From Gibbula magus (lineage: Eukaryota > Mollusca > Gastropoda > Trochida > Trochidae): DNA of 64,000 nucleotides. A model generated the notes under the pieces. That model saw only the letters and a program-made list of their open reading frames with translations, was not told the origin of the DNA and did not search any database. A program made the position numbers and the translations under genes. This document shows positions 1 to 11,565 of the stretch, piece after piece. Every line of letters begins with the position of its first letter. Position 1 is the first letter of the stretch. The stretch is taken from contig OW388302.1 in assembly GCA_936450465.1 (NCBI GenBank), positions 16,393,530-16,457,529 of the forward strand, written 5' to 3'.

Positions 1-96
<96 letters not shown>
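1..96. repeat. (AT)n microsatellite
   Basis: A pure AT dinucleotide run occupies the first 96 bases and is cut by the window edge. It sits about 100 bases before the splice acceptor of TRIM copy A. None of the other copies has such a run at this place, so it is a local expansion or an assembly edge. Confidence 0.97.
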
Positions 97-98
<2 letters not shown>

Positions 99-200
99 CC
101 TTAAACATCGATCAGGAATTCGTAACATGTCATGCCCTTCACTTTGATGTCTATCATTGTATGGACACTATCTAACATAGATGACATTGATGTTTTCCAG

Positions 201-1372
201 GACCTGACGTTTGTTCCGCATGCAAAGAAGGGAAGACAACTCCAGTCACACATTGGTGTTCCGAATGCCAAACTTCCTTCTGCAAAGGCTGTCTTAGACC
301 TCATAGTAAAATGAAACATTTGAAGAATCATCAAGTTGTCCCAATTTCAGAGAAAGGAAAGCATATACATAAGGATCAAATCAGCTTAAAACGCGACCGT
401 GGTGATGTGCAGAAAGAAATTGAAGTGAAGGAGATGAAGATCAACAAGTTGAAAAAAATTAAACTGGTGGATGTGAACATTGACAACATAAATCTGACAG
501 CATCGCCTGTACGAGATGAAATTATCGATGCTGAACTTGTGGGGGGCAGTTCTTGTATTAGAGATGTTTTGATAATAAACATAGCGGGTACAAAGGTAAC
601 TGTGTTCACTGATAACACACATGGTCTGAACTCATTTTACACTAGAGATGGACAGTCATATTCAAATGTACACATGGTGTCTGGTGACCCCTATTGTGTA
701 ACAGTTATCAGTGAAGGTAAGGTAGCTGTGTCTCTTCTTGACTCTCCAGGTATCATCACAGTTGCTGTGACTCCTGACCTGAAGCTATTGTCTACAATAC
801 AGACAAGTAAGTACTACAGGGGTCTGTCTACTCTGAATCAGTCAACACTGGTGGCCGGTTCTGGTGATCCATCCTCTGTGGATCTGATTGATATGAAGGG
901 AACCATCTTGAAGACCTTCACAACACTTCCTGCCATAGGAAAGAGCTTTATTGATCCTACCTACATACATGTAACCAGACAAGGCACTATCCTGGTGTCA
1001 GACTGTGGTCTGAAGTCTGTCATCTGTCTGAAACGGTCTGGTGACATTGTATTCTCATACACACCTACTGGAGACAGAGCACTGAGATATCCATGGGGAA
1101 TCACATCCACCAGTACAGGAAATATTCTTGTAGCTGACCATGGTGCACACAAAGTGATTCATCTCAGTGAGTCAGGAGAGTTCATCAGAGACATTCTTGT
1201 AGCTGACTATTTAGCACACAAAGTGATTCATAAATGTGAGTCAGGAGAGTTCATCAGAGACATTTTGACAGCAAAGGATGGTTTACGGGATCCAACTGGT
1301 CTGTGTGTTGATGGAGACAAACTGTGTGTTGCATTGTTTTATAAAGGTTTACACAAATACAGATTTGGTTAG
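201..1372 (+). CDS. TRIM-like gene copy A, second exon, lacking B-box 2 and most of the coiled coil
   Basis: This is the homologue of exon 2 of the three complete copies downstream. The acceptor tgttttccag ends at 200, and the exon opens in the same phase as its paralogues (two bases, then CCT GAC) and stays open for 389 codons. B-box 1 is intact, with the CSAC, CSEC and CKGC cysteine pairs and PHSK. The open frame then jumps from about paralogue residue 150 to about 345, removing B-box 2 and nearly all of the coiled coil without breaking the frame. The propeller follows and ends in HKYRFG like the others. A 69-bp tandem duplication adds 23 residues near the C-terminus. The RING exon would lie upstream of the window, so it is unknown whether this is expressed as a short TRIM variant or is an in-frame-deleted relic. 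The long open frame argues for recent loss or retained function. Confidence 0.75.
1124..1261 (+). repeat. 69-bp in-frame tandem duplication in the propeller of copy A
   Basis: Two 69-bp copies (1124-1192 and 1193-1261) encode a repeated 23-residue segment that starts ILVAD and ends GEFIRD. Copies B, C and D have it once. The second copy has diverged (YLAHKVIHKCE against HGAHKVIHLSE), so the duplication is not brand new. Confidence 0.95.
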
Positions 1373-1585
1373 GAGTGTATGTAGATAGTAAATTGGTCAA
1401 ACTAATTAGGGAACAAATTACTGAAACTAAAACTACTTATGAAACAAATTGACTGAACCTGAAAGAGACACACTTTTGCCAAGATTTATGGATATTCTCA
1501 GCTGTAGCTACTAAGTGTGACAATGAACTCATGTGTGTGTTATCTTCATGCTGAATGTAGTTGACCTAATAACATACTTGTGAAG

Positions 1586-1591
1586 AATAAA
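1586..1591 (+). promoter_or_regulatory. Candidate poly(A) signal of copy A
   Basis: AATAAA lies about 215 bases after the stop codon in a flank conserved with the other copies. Copy B keeps it at 31307-31312. At the matching place copies C and D read gcagatta or tagatta, so they must use another signal. Confidence 0.4.
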
Positions 1592-1734
1592 TTACCCAAA
1601 CTAAAAACAAGAGTCTTTGGTAAATGCTAGATCCCCGGCTCCTATTTATTTACAAAGGAAATCAAATTTCCAGAAAATTGAATATATGAAAGGACTTCAC
1701 TTGTTACACACATGCATAATTTTCTAAAGATATT

Positions 1735-1945
1735 TAAGGTCAGTTCTGCTCCAAAGATTAAACCATCCCTGGGTCAAAATTCATTTTTTAATTCAGAGAC
1801 CTGAAAATATCAAAAGGCAACACTTCGGTACTAATGTAATGCACATGAACAGGTTGAGTCAAAATATAGTGAAATTAGTTTCATTTCTTTACTTGAAACG
1901 ACAATATACAGAAATACAGTCAGGGGAATGACTATATGATGTATA
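1735..1945 (+). repeat. Dispersed repeat remnant in the 3' flank of copy A
   Basis: The block has recognisable phrases: gttctgctccaaagatt, atatcaaaaggcaacacttcgg, and tcaggggaatgac. The same phrases recur after copies B, C and D and, in tandem, at 18640-18950 inside the inserted element. It therefore reads as an old interspersed repeat captured in the ancestral 3' flank. Confidence 0.6.
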
Positions 1946-2235
1946 CATTGTTTGCTTGTAAATACGAGTGTTTCGAGGGTTTGTTCGTGCTGTGACATAA
2001 GTTCTCGCAGCATTTCTCGTCTTTCACGAGCAAACGGTAGAAATGTTGATATTTACATGTCAAATTGTTTGACATTTTGTACATTTCATCGTGCTGCACG
2101 TGAGCCACGAATTTATTGTGCTCCGGGTCAAAGCTATATATCATTCTTGACGGCACACTTGCTAAGATCTCTTGGACATATCTTGTGTGATGTTGAATTT
2201 CACGTGAGAAATAAATTTCATGGGTATGTTCACTA
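1935..2235. other. Conserved 3'-flank block with open frames on both strands
   Basis: This block is kept in all four 3' flanks (here, 31660-31957, 44715-44946 and 61210-61440). It is open for 60-100 codons on each strand in copies A to C. The minus frame contains a conserved core YKMSNNLTCK..HFY in A, B and C. No start context, splice structure or known domain was found. It may be a fragment of an old mobile element or part of a long 3' UTR. Confidence 0.35.
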
Positions 2236-3170
2236 GTTTTCCCGGGAAGTTAACTTTGTTTAAATCCAAGTTTTCTAATAAAAATGTTTGCTTGTTTTAA
2301 GTGTTGTAAGTTTCCAGTGGGATAGTGCTCAACAGATTCATGCAATCTATTTCTTAAATATCTAAACAAGCTCGTAGATTATTCAGTTGGTACAGACTCT
2401 TAAACATGTCACGTTCTAACACGTATCTCTCTCTCTCTATTCATTTATTATGATGACGTCATTTCTCACTGACTGCATTTCTAATGATGACGTAGAGACG
2501 ATATTTGAAATACATGTTTGTGATATTGAATATGTAAATTTGTGACTTGATTCCAATACAAAATGGTCATTGTCTATGTAGAATTTAATAACGAATATCA
2601 ATGCACAATTCATAATAAGAGTATCTTTTTCGGTTTCTGTCAAACAAGTCAATCCAAAGGTTTTCGTTTTAGAATCCCCTTTACTTGACGAAATAAGTGA
2701 GTGAAATAGGTTAGTGAAATGGGATGGTGAAATGGGTGAGTGAAATATTTGATTGAAATAGTTATGTTTGACGTCCTACATCAATAGTGCATCGGTGAAT
2801 TAAGGTTTCAACAAATTAAAACAAATATTGTTTATGAATTTCAATTTAAATATCACTAAATTATTTTGAAATAGTTTGCTCAGCCCATGTGAGTTTGAAC
2901 AGATTTACACACACTTACTTAAGTCATATCTCCAGCTAGTTTCCATCCCTGACTATTTAAGTCTTGCCGCATTTCCTAAAATGTTCTTTGCTAGTGTAGC
3001 AGCGTGTTACAACTGATTGAGCTCAGCTTTGGTAGCATAGAATAGTTACAAAAGAGCGACAAGACCTAAATAAGCCAGTGATGGAAACTGCCTTTTTGGA
3101 CAAAGTTGATAAGTCATATGCTTATCAAACAATTTAAGATTGACTTACCTAACATGAATGACATCAATAT

Positions 3171-3790
3171 TTTGTTGTCCCCCGCCGCAACACGGCATTG
3201 GGGACTATGTTTTCAGTCACATTTCTTGTTAATACAATATCTCATGAAGTGTTGCATATAAAGTCTTCAACTTTGATGTCGAACTTCATTGTGGGTGGGC
3301 GCAGACACCAGTCGACTTTGGTGATCTTGACCTTATGTTCAAGGGCACCATGACACTTTCATCACTTTTCACACTCTTGTTAACGAGATATCTCATGAAG
3401 CATTGCATCTAAAGTCTTCAGAGTTGGTGTCGGCCTACATTGTGGGATGACGCAGACACCATTCAATTTTGGTGATCTTGACCTTATGTTCAAGGTCACC
3501 GCAACACTATGACCACTTTTTGAACTCTTGTTAAAGCAATATATCATGATCAGATGGACCCAAAGTCTCCAAATGTGTTGCCCGGCTACATTGGGAGATG
3601 ACACAGACACCAGACTCTTGTTAAAGCAATAACTCATGAACTTAAGCATCCAAAGTCTTCAAATTTGCTGATCATCATGGCACTTTTTACCAGTAATATA
3701 ATATATGTAGTAGATCCTCATGACCAAATGATATGTTTTAATATACTCAATGTTAGAGGTGGGGGACATTGCCATGTTAGTGGCAAACAA
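3171..3790. repeat. Internally repetitive dispersed element (copy after A)
   Basis: The element opens with ttttgttgtcccccgccgc. It holds about three imperfect internal repeats with the phrases ctcttgttaacg.gatatctcatgaag, aaagtcttcaa and cgcagacaccag. Related copies follow B (32361-32985) and C (45972-46600). Copy D lacks it. There is no convincing open reading frame. Confidence 0.7.
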
Positions 3791-4100
3791 TTTTTTTGGA
3801 AGAGTTTCTTTTAGATGTTGGTTTATGAATTCAATGAAGTGATATTGCAGTTCAGAGGAGCTCCGTTACTATTCACGTTGTACATATTTACATTGTATAT
3901 TAACCAATAAATATATACAAATAAAATGTCTTTGTATTTGATGTGTTTTGAAGGCAATATTTCGACTTTACTGTATCCCTTGATAGACATTTTCTGTTTG
4001 AACTCACATTAGTTTTATTTTCAAAGTATCAGCAAGAAATATGTGTACAGTAGAAAATGTAGTTGCTGTCGCTTATATATGTATCATGTGAATTGTGAAC
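3791..4100. other. Unassigned spacer
   Basis: Low-complexity AT-rich sequence, shared with 32986-33287 after copy B. Only part is shared with C, where homology stops near 46715. No gene, splice site or tRNA was seen. Confidence 0.5.
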
Positions 4101-4854
4101 CAAGTTAGTAGTTAGACAGTGGAGATTGTTGAGATTAGGACTCGTATTATTCACGTTAGGAAGTACAGAGCATGACCGTGTACAATCAACACTCTACTGA
4201 TAACTTAAATATAAATCACTGAAGGGAATATAAACGAAACCAAGTTAAAAGTTAGACAGTGGAGATTGTTGAGATTAGGACTCGTATTCTTCACGTTAGG
4301 CAGTACAGAGCATGACAGTGTACAATAAACACTCTACTGATAACTTAAATATAAATCACTGAAGGGAATATAAACGAAACCAAGTTAGTAGTTAGACAGT
4401 GGAGATTGTTGAGATTAGGACTCGTATTCTTCACGTTAGACAGTACAGAGCATGACAGTGTACAATAAACACTCTACTGATAACTTAAATATAAATCACT
4501 GTAGGGAATATAAACGAAACCAAGTTAGTAGTTAGACAGTGGAGATTGTTGAGATTAGGACTCGTATTCTTCACGTTAGGCAGTACAGAGCATGACAGTG
4601 TACAATAAACACTCTACTGATAACTTAAATATAAATCACTGAAGGGAATGTAAACGAAACCAAGTTAGTAGTTAGACAGTGGAGATTGTTGAGATTTGGA
4701 CTCGTATTCTTCACATTAGGCAGTACAGAGCATGACAGTGTACAATAAACACTCTACTGATAACTTAAATATAAATCACTGTAGGGAATATAAACGAAAC
4801 CAAGTTAGTAGTTAGACAGTGAAGATTGTTGAGATTAGGACTCGTATTCTTCAC

Positions 4855-4925
4855 TTCGCCGCTAATGGCTGCAATACTGCCGAAGCGGCGTTAAACAATA
4901 ACTCACTTACTCACTTATTCTTCAC
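4855..4925. mobile_element. SINE-end insert in satellite, first copy
   Basis: This 71-bp insert (cgccgctaatggctgc...gcggcgttaaacaataactcactt) interrupts a monomer. It is flanked on both sides by tattcttcac, which looks like a 10-bp target duplication. The gcggcgtt...ctcactcact ending is like the 3' end of the SINE at 9769. Confidence 0.75.
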
Positions 4926-5485
4926 ATTAGGCAGTACAGAGCATGACAGTGTACAATAAACACTCTACTGATAACTAAGATATAAATCACTGAAGGGAAT
5001 ATAAACGAAACCAAGTTAGTAGTTGGACAGTGGAGATTGTTGAGATTAGGACTCGTATTCTTCACATTAGGCAGTACAGAGCATGACAGTGTACAATAAA
5101 CACTCTACTGATAACTTAAATATAAATCACTGTGGGGGATATAAACGAAACCAAGTTAGTAGTTAGACAGTGGAGATTGTTGAGATTAGCACTCGTATTC
5201 TTCACGTTAGGCAGTACAGAGCACGACAGTGTACAATAAACACTCTACTGATAACTTAAATATAAATCACTGAAGGGAATAAAAACGAAACCAAGTTAGT
5301 AGTTAGACTGTCGAGATTTTTGAGATTAGGACTCGTATGCTTCACGTTAGGCAGTACAGAGTATGACAGTGTACAATAAACACTCTACTGATAACTTACA
5401 TATAAAACACTGAAGGGACTATAAACAAAACCAAGTTAGTAGTTAGACAGTGGAGATTGTTGAGATTAGGACTCGTATTCTTCAC

Positions 5486-5556
5486 TTCGCCGCTAATGGC
5501 TGCAATACTGCCGAAGCGGCGTTAAACAATAACTCACTTACTCACTTATTCTTCAC
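5486..5556. mobile_element. SINE-end insert in satellite, second copy
   Basis: The same 71-bp insert as at 4855-4925, at the same monomer position, exactly 631 bp downstream. It was copied by amplification of the higher-order unit rather than by a second insertion. Confidence 0.85.
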
Positions 5557-6270
5557 ATTAGGCAGTACAGAGCATGACAGTGTACAATAAACACTCTACT
5601 GATAACTAAGATATAAATCACTGAAGGGAATATAAACGAAACCAAGTTAGTAGTTGGACAGTGGAGATTGTTGAGATTAGGACTCGTATTCTTCACATTA
5701 GGCAGTACAGAGCATGACAGTGTACAATAAACACTCTACTGATAACTTAAATATAAATCACTGTGGGGGATATAAACGAAACCAAGTTAGTAGTTAGACA
5801 GTGGAGATTGTTGAGATTAGGACTCGTATTCTTCACGTTAGACAGTACAGAGCACGACAGTGTACAATAAACACTCTACTGATAACTTAAATATAAATCA
5901 CTGAAGGGAATATAAACGAAACCAAGTTAGTAGTTAGACTGTCGAGATTTTTGAGATTAGGACTCGTATGCTTCACGTTAGGCAGTACAGAGTATGACAG
6001 TGTACAATAAACACTCTACTGATAACTTACATATAAAACACTGAAGGGACTATAAACAAAACCAAGTTAGTAGTTAGACAGTGTAGATTGTTGAGATTAG
6101 GACTCGTATTCTTCACGTTAGACAGTACAGAGCATGACAGTGTACAATAAACACTCTACTGATAACTTAAATATACATCACCGAAGGGAATATAAACGAA
6201 ACCAAGTTAGTAGTTAGACTGTCGAGATTGTTGAGATTAGCACTCGTATTCTTCACGTTAAGCATTACAG

Positions 6271-9200
6271 ATCTATCGTCATCTTGGATTTTTTGCAATA
6301 CATGATATGTCACCTAATTTTACAACTTTTTAATAACTAAAGACATGTACTGATAGAGTATTGACATGGTAATACATAAAATGTCATAGAAGTAATAAAT
6401 ACTCACAGCGCCGATGAATGGTTCAAGTTCTCATTGTTTTATTTTTCAACAAATGTGCGCTTGTGTTTATCAAGTTGTGAAATATAAAGTCATCAACATG
6501 TTACCTTCATTAGTATCTTTCAATTTCACTGTGCTTTAATCATGTATTAGTAGCATATTTGTGTAAACGGGGATATCCTCTCGAATTTCGTTTCGACAAA
6601 ATTTACCCCGATAGAACCATCTTTTAAATTGAGTAAATTACTGTCGGTAACATGAGAAAAGCTATCAGTCGATTTCCGCTGCGTAACTTTGTATAAAATA
6701 CGAGCCTTAAACACAGTCTAGGTCTCCATCAAATAAGTCCAGACTCAATTTAATACAAACATTTGTGAAACAATACATCAAAGATATGAACTGTATTGGA
6801 AAGAGCGGTCAAACCTACTTAATACTTGTTAAGTTGATGATGGTGCAATATATTAACTTGCTGTGTCCATAAAATACTTAGAAACATTATAGAAATGTTA
6901 TTAGAATATTAGATTAGACGACAGATTAGATCAACTGACATGTTAATGGCTGACAAAAATAGATCCTGTATGAAAAGCAATAGGTAGCCAAGCTTTTCCC
7001 TTCTCCAAAACTCAGGATATCAAGTACGGTTACCGATAAGAATACTCTGATAGAGCCGATGATCTAGGATGCTGTTTCAATTTCAAGCTTTTTTGGAACA
7101 GCAGTTCTGGAGATATGAAACGTTTATTTTTTACGGAGAACTGCCAATCTGAGATTGAAAGGCGTGACGAGAGTTAATTTAAGTCAAGTGACACTTGGCC
7201 GTGTTATACAAAAGAGATATAGAGCAAGATTACGCTTCAATATCCAGTATTTTGGGTACAGCAGTTGTGGAGATGTGAACAGTTTACTGGGGACGACCAA
7301 CGGTCAGTACCAAAGGCTTGAATAGCTTGAAAGGCGTGATGAGGTCAAGAGTTCACACTCCAATGACGCCTGGCCATGTTATACAAAAGGACAAAATATA
7401 CAAAACTGGAAAAGATTGTGTTTATTGTCAAGGCAGTACCATCAGATCACAGGACAAGAAGTTTGTGGTTTCCATAGAAACGAAGCAACAGGATAACACT
7501 CTGTACATTACCATAGCAACCACTCACCGTTCTCTCTATCTCTCCGTCACATAAATAACAGGATATATCACATAGGAGACATAAACCAATGCTGCGTCTT
7601 CAACATAGAATAACAGAAAACAAATATTAATGTTAATATATCAAAGTTTTAGCATGATTTTTGTCTTTAAAGAAACCTTGCCTGTTTTAGTAAGACAAAA
7701 CCTGACGTGGCTTTCGTGAACCTTCATCGATAATTATCTATCAAACATTTCAATCTTTAAAAACGGTATTGGTTCTTAACATCCACTCCAAATTCCTGAA
7801 TGAAATTGTACTTTTACTAATAGTTTGCTGAAAATTTAAGTATCAAAAGGCAAGATTGACAAGCGTGATCCAACATATTTGTTCTGTGATCTCTGTGATT
7901 ATAGTGATCCAGAATAACGAGGTATCGATTAAGACAATGTGATCTTGAACTCTTAAAAGACTCAACAGAATGAAAACACTTTCACATTCAAGGTCTATAA
8001 AATCAAAACCTGTTTATGTAAAAGTAATTTCAAAGTATAAGTAAAATTTCGAAGCACTTTCTTTGCAGTTGTTTTGACATTCTGTAAAAGCAGTTAATTA
8101 ATGAACCAACATTGGTAAATGATTTACATTTGATAGTAAAACAGAACATAACATTTAAAACCTTTATCCTTCTCTAGAACAGGGAGCACAATATCTAATT
8201 AAGAGGCACAACGTGTCATTATTCTCCACACAGCTTACTCAAATCATAGCTTCCCACATAACTTCCGTTCTAATACGACAGTCTCTTGTGCAAACAACAG
8301 GGAACCTCGATCGCTTGCAAACCAAGTTAGTTGTGCCGTCGGTGATGTTTCAAACTGACCTTTTTCTGTTCTTGAAAACAAAATGACTGCAGCTTCACAC
8401 TGCACTGTAGCACTTTTTTGCATGTTTGTATATGTTAAATTTTGCTATTTTTAATAAAACTGTATACAGTACATAATTACTTAAAAGGGTAAAACAGACC
8501 ATTAGAGGATCTGATTATACGTAGTCATAGAAACGATGTCACCTATAAAACAAAAACTTATAACAGCCATTTTAGTGGGAACACCTTTTTACAACTTAAG
8601 GATGGTTCTGTGTTGTTTAGTCGAGCCATAACCAGTTTTAGAATTCTCTTTATTTATTGAGGTGGACTGTTTTGCAATTTGGAGATCTCTTGGAGATTGC
8701 AACATCCCTTTAAGACGGAAATTTACCATATCTTATCAAATGTAGGAAATGTTTTGTGAGCTTTCACTGTTTGGGGTGTTTTTGCATCGAGAGTATCAAA
8801 ATCACCGAATTGTAACTGGTTCCGTGGGAAGACATGAGTTGAGTAATCTCCGCGAGGAGAGAATGTATTTCTGTGTTCATCATACAATTATAACATGATT
8901 CAAAGAACCATCAAGATGTGGTTTAAGTAGAGTTTCTCAAAACGTTTCCACTTTTCCTACATAAAGAAATATGGTTCTCATTTCACAATGCAACCATTAT
9001 TACAAAAGTTATTTCCCTTGTATAGGAAATAACCCTAATATTTTCACACAGAAATAGCATTAGGTCATTTTAACAAAAACGCTGTCATGGGAAAACGAAA
9101 ATATCTAACATCAAATTATTAAGGTATTTTCTTAAAATTTATAAATATTATTAGTTCATGAATTTAATATTTACTTTAATTTGATTGAAAACATTCAACA

Positions 9201-9768
9201 CGGACGACATATATGATACATCCAGTATATATATTTATCTTCTTGGATAGTACAATTTCAAATATACTAAAGAATCTCTTTGAGGCATCTATCCCATTTG
9301 TAAACATGGTTAATATTTTAAACATCATATTTGAAGTGAAAAAAATACATAGTCTCTATCAAATGTAAGGGAAATATTTTACATGATTTAAAAAATTAGA
9401 ATTACAGTTGAGTTTTTTTCATAACATGTTCTTGATGTTTTTCTCATATGAACAAAATCATTCAAGTAAAGACAAAGTCATTGAGTTCATATTAAACAAA
9501 TAATAAATATTGAGAAATGTAGACTTTATACAGAGAGGCTTACTTCGACCTACTCGTCTACCCTTCAGTCTTATTCATTGGAGTGATCCAGAGGTCGACT
9601 AGGGAGGGTATCAATCTCATTCAAATCAGATTGAACATAACAATCGTACCTCGCTGCGTTCTTGGTCCGACTACTGCTCGGAGGGATCATGTCATGTGAC
9701 CTTTCATTTCGACCAATCTGTGACGAGGCTAGGACAGCTTGATTCGTAATATGAACGGGCTTGTGATT
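6271..9768. other. Non-coding spacer shared with copy C block
   Basis: From about 6830 onward this matches 46735-49504 after copy C, with many small differences. No exon, RNA gene or element boundary could be supported apart from the short open stretch at 7378-7554, listed separately. Confidence 0.5.
7378..7554 (+). other. Short open stretch conserved between the A and C blocks
   Basis: The peptide runs from about KDKIYKTGKDC to HRSLYLSV. The C-block counterpart (47098-47315) continues about 17 codons further, because two substitutions in this copy create stop codons. The stretch appears slightly better conserved than its surroundings by eye. There is no start consensus, splice site or recognised domain, so a decayed exon and plain non-coding sequence are both possible. 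Confidence 0.25.
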
Positions 9769-10074
9769 GTGAGGTGAGGTGAGTTGGGTGTAACGCCGCT
9801 TTCAAGAGTATTTCACTTATACCGCGGCTGCTAGTATTATGGCAGGGAGAAAGCCCACAATGCCATGTGGCTATGCATTGCGGTGAAACCTGCGAACATC
9901 GGATGGAACTAGCGAACCATGGATGGTACCACACTGAAATTCAGTGTAGCATTGCACCTTACTGCGTGTAGAACAGTTATCTACTGCAGACAAAGTTGCC
10001 ATGGCCCTGGCGGGATTCGAACAACGGATCTCTTGATCCGAAGCCAAACGCGCTAACCACTGCGCTATCCCGCC
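9769..10074 (-). mobile_element. tRNA-headed SINE
   Basis: On the minus strand the element starts with a tRNA-like head at 10074-10009. It has a box A match (TAGCGCAGTGGTTAGCGCG) and a box B match (GTTCGAATCC), flanked by complementary ends GGCGGGA and TCCCGCC. A body of about 200 bp follows, ending gaaagcggcgtt...ctcacctcac. The tRNA arm is embedded in a longer repeat and is not a free tRNA gene. The C-block copy is at 49505-49779 and lacks box B. Confidence 0.8.
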
Positions 10075-11073
10075 CCTTTAAATGACCTTTTACATGACCC
10101 AAGCCAAGTTGTACATGGATCAAGAATGCAACGAGGAATGTGTTACATTTCGATCTGAATTTAATGAGATTGGAGAGGTTATATGCCTATTTTGTAACTG
10201 CGATGCAATTTATTTGTAAATGTGACCTAGTTATTTGGTACCAATGACGGAATGTTAGGATCTTGTGATGTTTGGTTTAAATCCGATCAAAAGAGATGCT
10301 TTAACACATATGCAAACTTTACTACCGTGACTATATTTTTCACTACTGTAAACATTCTTGCACAAAGTCAAGAGAGGCTGTAAATGTCTTTCTACTGTAG
10401 GGAAATGCAGATTCTGTCACTACCCCAATACAGCTCACTGTATGAGAGAGCAGTGACATTACAGTGGAGAAATTATCTACATTTAAAGAATTAGAAACCA
10501 AATCTGCTAAGACAATGCTAACACTCGTGAACCATAGCAAACTTACTTTTTCACGCAGGTGTATATTTAGTACCTTAAGTAAATTTGCATATGTGCAAAG
10601 GTCTCCGTATGGGCTAAAGATAAATAATTTTACGTCAATATTTCCACCAGATTGTTTTGGTTCATAAACCCCTGATCGTGACACAATTGTAAACTTACAC
10701 ATACAAACATTTCACAGGTTAGATATTGAAGGTTTGGTTGTTGAATTCATTATACTTAACATTCAAACTTGCACAATATTTACTTCACATAAAAGAAAAT
10801 AAAACATATCTTTTTCGAATTTAAACTGGTACATATTGCATTATTGAAATTGTGAAATATTCTACTTAACAGATGCACAATCGGTGAAATAAACAAAATT
10901 ATTTTTAAAAATACAAATATTTTTGTTTACGAAGACCTATGAATACCTCCTTTTGTAATTTCACTGTAGGAAATCTTATAATCTGTGGCCTAGAAAAGAA
11001 ATTTAAACAAATTATTTCCACATTTAAGGTACCTTACTCACTATAATCAGAACTGTACTATACTACCAAAAAT
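10075..11073. other. Non-coding spacer
   Basis: Matches 49780-50787 after copy C. Frames open on both strands around 10343-10702 carry no domain, and their frame is not kept through the small indels between the two copies. Confidence 0.5.
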
Positions 11074-11136
11074 GATAACTATCCTGGGTACAGGGTCTTT
11101 ATATTTATAAGGAGGCTCAGATTCAGGATAGTTATC
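11074..11136. other. Inverted repeat (stem-loop)
   Basis: GATAACTATCCTG at 11074-11086 pairs perfectly with CAGGATAGTTATC at 11124-11136 across a 37-base loop. The same arrangement is kept in the C block near 50790-50850. It may be the termini of a tiny decayed element. Confidence 0.6.
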
Positions 11137-11162
11137 AATTCAGATTTTTCTTAAATTACCTG

Positions 11163-11166
11163 TTAA
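11163..11166. other. TTAA empty target site
   Basis: The sequence cctgTTAAattgctgtcac is uninterrupted here. The C-block counterpart has the same flanks separated by a 352-bp element between two TTAA copies (50879-51238). This is the pre-insertion allele of that site. Confidence 0.9.
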
Positions 11167-11565
11167 ATTGCTGTCACGTGTTTAGTTACAGTTAAATGAT
11201 GGTAGTTGCACCTTTCAAATTGAGAACAAAATGCAGAAATGTGATGATTTAGCTGTACAGAGGCTCAGATGTTAAAGCTTACACAGAGAAGCAACTTGTT
11301 CACACTGTGAGAAGCCAACACCTTAGTCAAGAAACAGGGCCCAGATTTTAGAAGTTGTGTTTTAAACATATTTTATTCATGAAAAATACATGAATGGATA
11401 GGCCAACAAGCTCCAATGAACTTATTTAAAGGCCGCTCCAGTGCAGTTATATCTTCGTAAATAAATACAGATTGGTTTGAACATATCATATACATGGATC
11501 AGCTTCAAAGATAATGGTAATGATTGAATATCAATTCATTTCTTTAGCAATCAATATCAAAGTGC

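Larger units (their letters stand above)
4101..6270. repeat. 140-bp satellite array with a 631-bp higher-order unit
   Basis: About 15 monomers start with caagttag at 4101, 4241, 4381, 4521, 4661, 4801, 5012, 5152, 5292, 5432, 5643, 5783, 5923, 6063 and 6203 (the last is partial). The spacing is 140 bp except where a 71-bp insert is present. Private variants (gttggacag, tgtgggggat, gactgtcgag, ggactataaacaaaacc) recur 631 bp apart. The array therefore duplicated as a block of four monomers plus the insert. It is non-coding. Confidence 0.97.

Noticed and set aside
4101..6270. CRISPR-like repeat array
   Set aside because: The period is 140 bp with no unique spacers, and the context is eukaryotic. 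It is a satellite.
10009..10074. Functional tRNA gene on the minus strand
   Set aside because: Boxes A and B and a pairing acceptor are visible, but the anticodon arm does not fold cleanly. The sequence continues into a repeat body with a second copy at 49505, so it is a SINE head.
10343..10702. 119-codon minus-strand frame as a gene
   Set aside because: The C-block counterpart is shortened and shifted by small indels, and the two versions do not share an uninterrupted frame.
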